Source: Mnemiopsis leidyi (Eukaryota > Ctenophora > Tentaculata > Lobata > Bolinopsidae). Taken from it: a stretch of DNA of 20,280 nt. The DNA is taken from contig JH155149.1 in the NCBI GenBank assembly GCA_000226015.1, positions 13,009-33,288 on the forward strand, in the 5' to 3' direction. The notes beneath the pieces were generated by a model. The model made no database searches and was not told where the DNA came from. It worked only from the letters and a program-made list of their open reading frames with translations. Numbering within the stretch: the stretch's first letter is position 1; each line of letters starts with the position of its first letter. Below, piece by piece: positions 19,296 through 20,280 of this stretch. The translations under genes were made by a program, and so were the position numbers.

Positions 19296-20280
19296 GCAGG
19301 CCTCACCGGGTTATGGGGTAAACTTCTGCTAGTGGTGTTGGGGGTGAGATTTTGTACGGTACACAAAACATTCAGTAAATTTTTAAAGTAAGTGAAAAAA
19401 CTAAGCGCATTAGTATTCGTTTGTAAGCTAGCCAGTGCCTTCAGACGTTACTAACTTACTAACACATGTAAGCGTGTTACAAAGAGCTGTACCTTTGTAT
19501 TAGTAGACATCTAACAAAACGTTCCTCTAGCTAAACTATAACTAAAATTTAGCCAAGTCGTTATCTGAATAAAGGTATGAAAAGCGTCAACTATATACTC
19601 AGATCATGAAAACGGAGGAAAACAACGTCAATCTGGCAAGATGCATCTAACAATACAACAACAAACAAAGAGCCATCTCAAGATTTCGAAATTAGAGGAG
19701 GCAATCGAAACTAATCTTCTATACAAGCCTTCTAGCTCACCGTACAACTAGCTACGGAATAAGGGCAGGCATGTCCAGATCTCGAGTACTAAGATTAGCA
19801 GAGAATGTAAACATTAGACCTCGCGCTATGCGGAAATGATGGGGCTGGGCGGTACAACCTCCAAACTGAACACTGTATCAAAGGAAAGGGGGACCTGGAA
19901 AGGGCCCTGTTCAATTGTCCCCTCTTTAGAGGCAGAGTACATTACAAATGGCTTTATTATCCAATAAGTGGTTTGCTAGCTCCGGTCACGTGATACGGAG
20001 ATATTTTAAGTTGTGGTGTTTCTTGAATTGTACAGCTGCAATAAGCTTTAATCAAAAAGTGTCGTCAAGAATGAGATTTTAAGAAAGTCTTTACACCTCC
20101 TTAGGCCCCAGGCCAATGCAACTGTCCAAGTAGCTTTGAGTAGTGAGTCAAGATGAAATGGAAGGCCGAAGGGTCCAGCTCAAAGTCAAGATTACTTTTA
20201 AACAGATTCCCAGTATAAGATAAATTCAACATTCTCGAAACATGTAGGGGGGTTGATAGACATAAATAGATACGAGTTTT
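19296..20280. other. 5' flank of the EF-hand gene; no gene seen
   Basis: It should hold the 5' UTR and promoter of the EF-hand gene, but no TATA box or initiator could be assigned. It contains a TCACGTGA palindrome at 19986-19993 and an inverted pair ggggac/gtcccc around 19890-19923. No actinin CH1 exon was recognised on the minus strand. Confidence 0.5.

Overview
This window reads as nuclear DNA of an animal, probably an invertebrate. The coding sequence is broken into short exons joined by GT-AG introns, the non-coding DNA is AT-rich and full of mini- and microsatellites, and there is no operon structure. The recognisable proteins are a four-spectrin-repeat alpha-actinin and a six-EF-hand protein of the calbindin/calretinin/secretagogin family. 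The second family is typical of animals. I cannot name the phylum from the sequence alone.

Layout, all recognised genes on the minus strand. (1) 1-281: a GC-richer stretch with one candidate exon (151-281) resembling the segment of SLC22-type organic ion transporters around transmembrane segment 2. Its gene would run off the left edge. (2) 282-3025: no gene seen. It contains a pair of interspersed repeat copies (1028-1118 and 1362-1433) and the 3' flank of the next gene. (3) 3026-16490: sixteen exons of alpha-actinin, read from right to left. They encode the second calponin-homology domain, four spectrin repeats, two EF-hands, the C-terminal EF3-4-like region and a stop codon after ...GQSDL, 755 residues in all. 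All fifteen introns have GT-AG ends and the reading phases agree at every junction. The exons for the N-terminus and first calponin-homology domain were not found. (4) 16491-18424: intron or intergenic DNA with one weak open frame. (5) 18425-19295: a six-EF-hand calcium-binding protein whose 290 codons lie in one exon, with a good splice donor just before the end. (6) 19296-20280: no gene seen.

The alpha-actinin is the main content. It cross-links actin filaments as an antiparallel dimer. Its first EF-hand has a complete calcium ligand set, so this form is probably calcium-regulated. The second gene is another EF-hand protein on the same strand. It lies upstream of the first visible actinin exon, so either it sits inside an actinin intron or the two genes meet in a way not visible here.

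The most unusual structure is in the introns. A 67-69 bp minisatellite (5655-5996) overlaps the end of exon 13 and repeats its 5' splice site five times. A 24-bp array lies next to the acceptor of exon 15 and is open in that exon's frame. A 34-bp array with an internal inverted repeat starts close to the donor of exon 6. A pure (GTAAA)n block and several smaller arrays fill the 4.6-kb intron 6. I see no evidence for a new defence, mobile or regulatory system beyond this.
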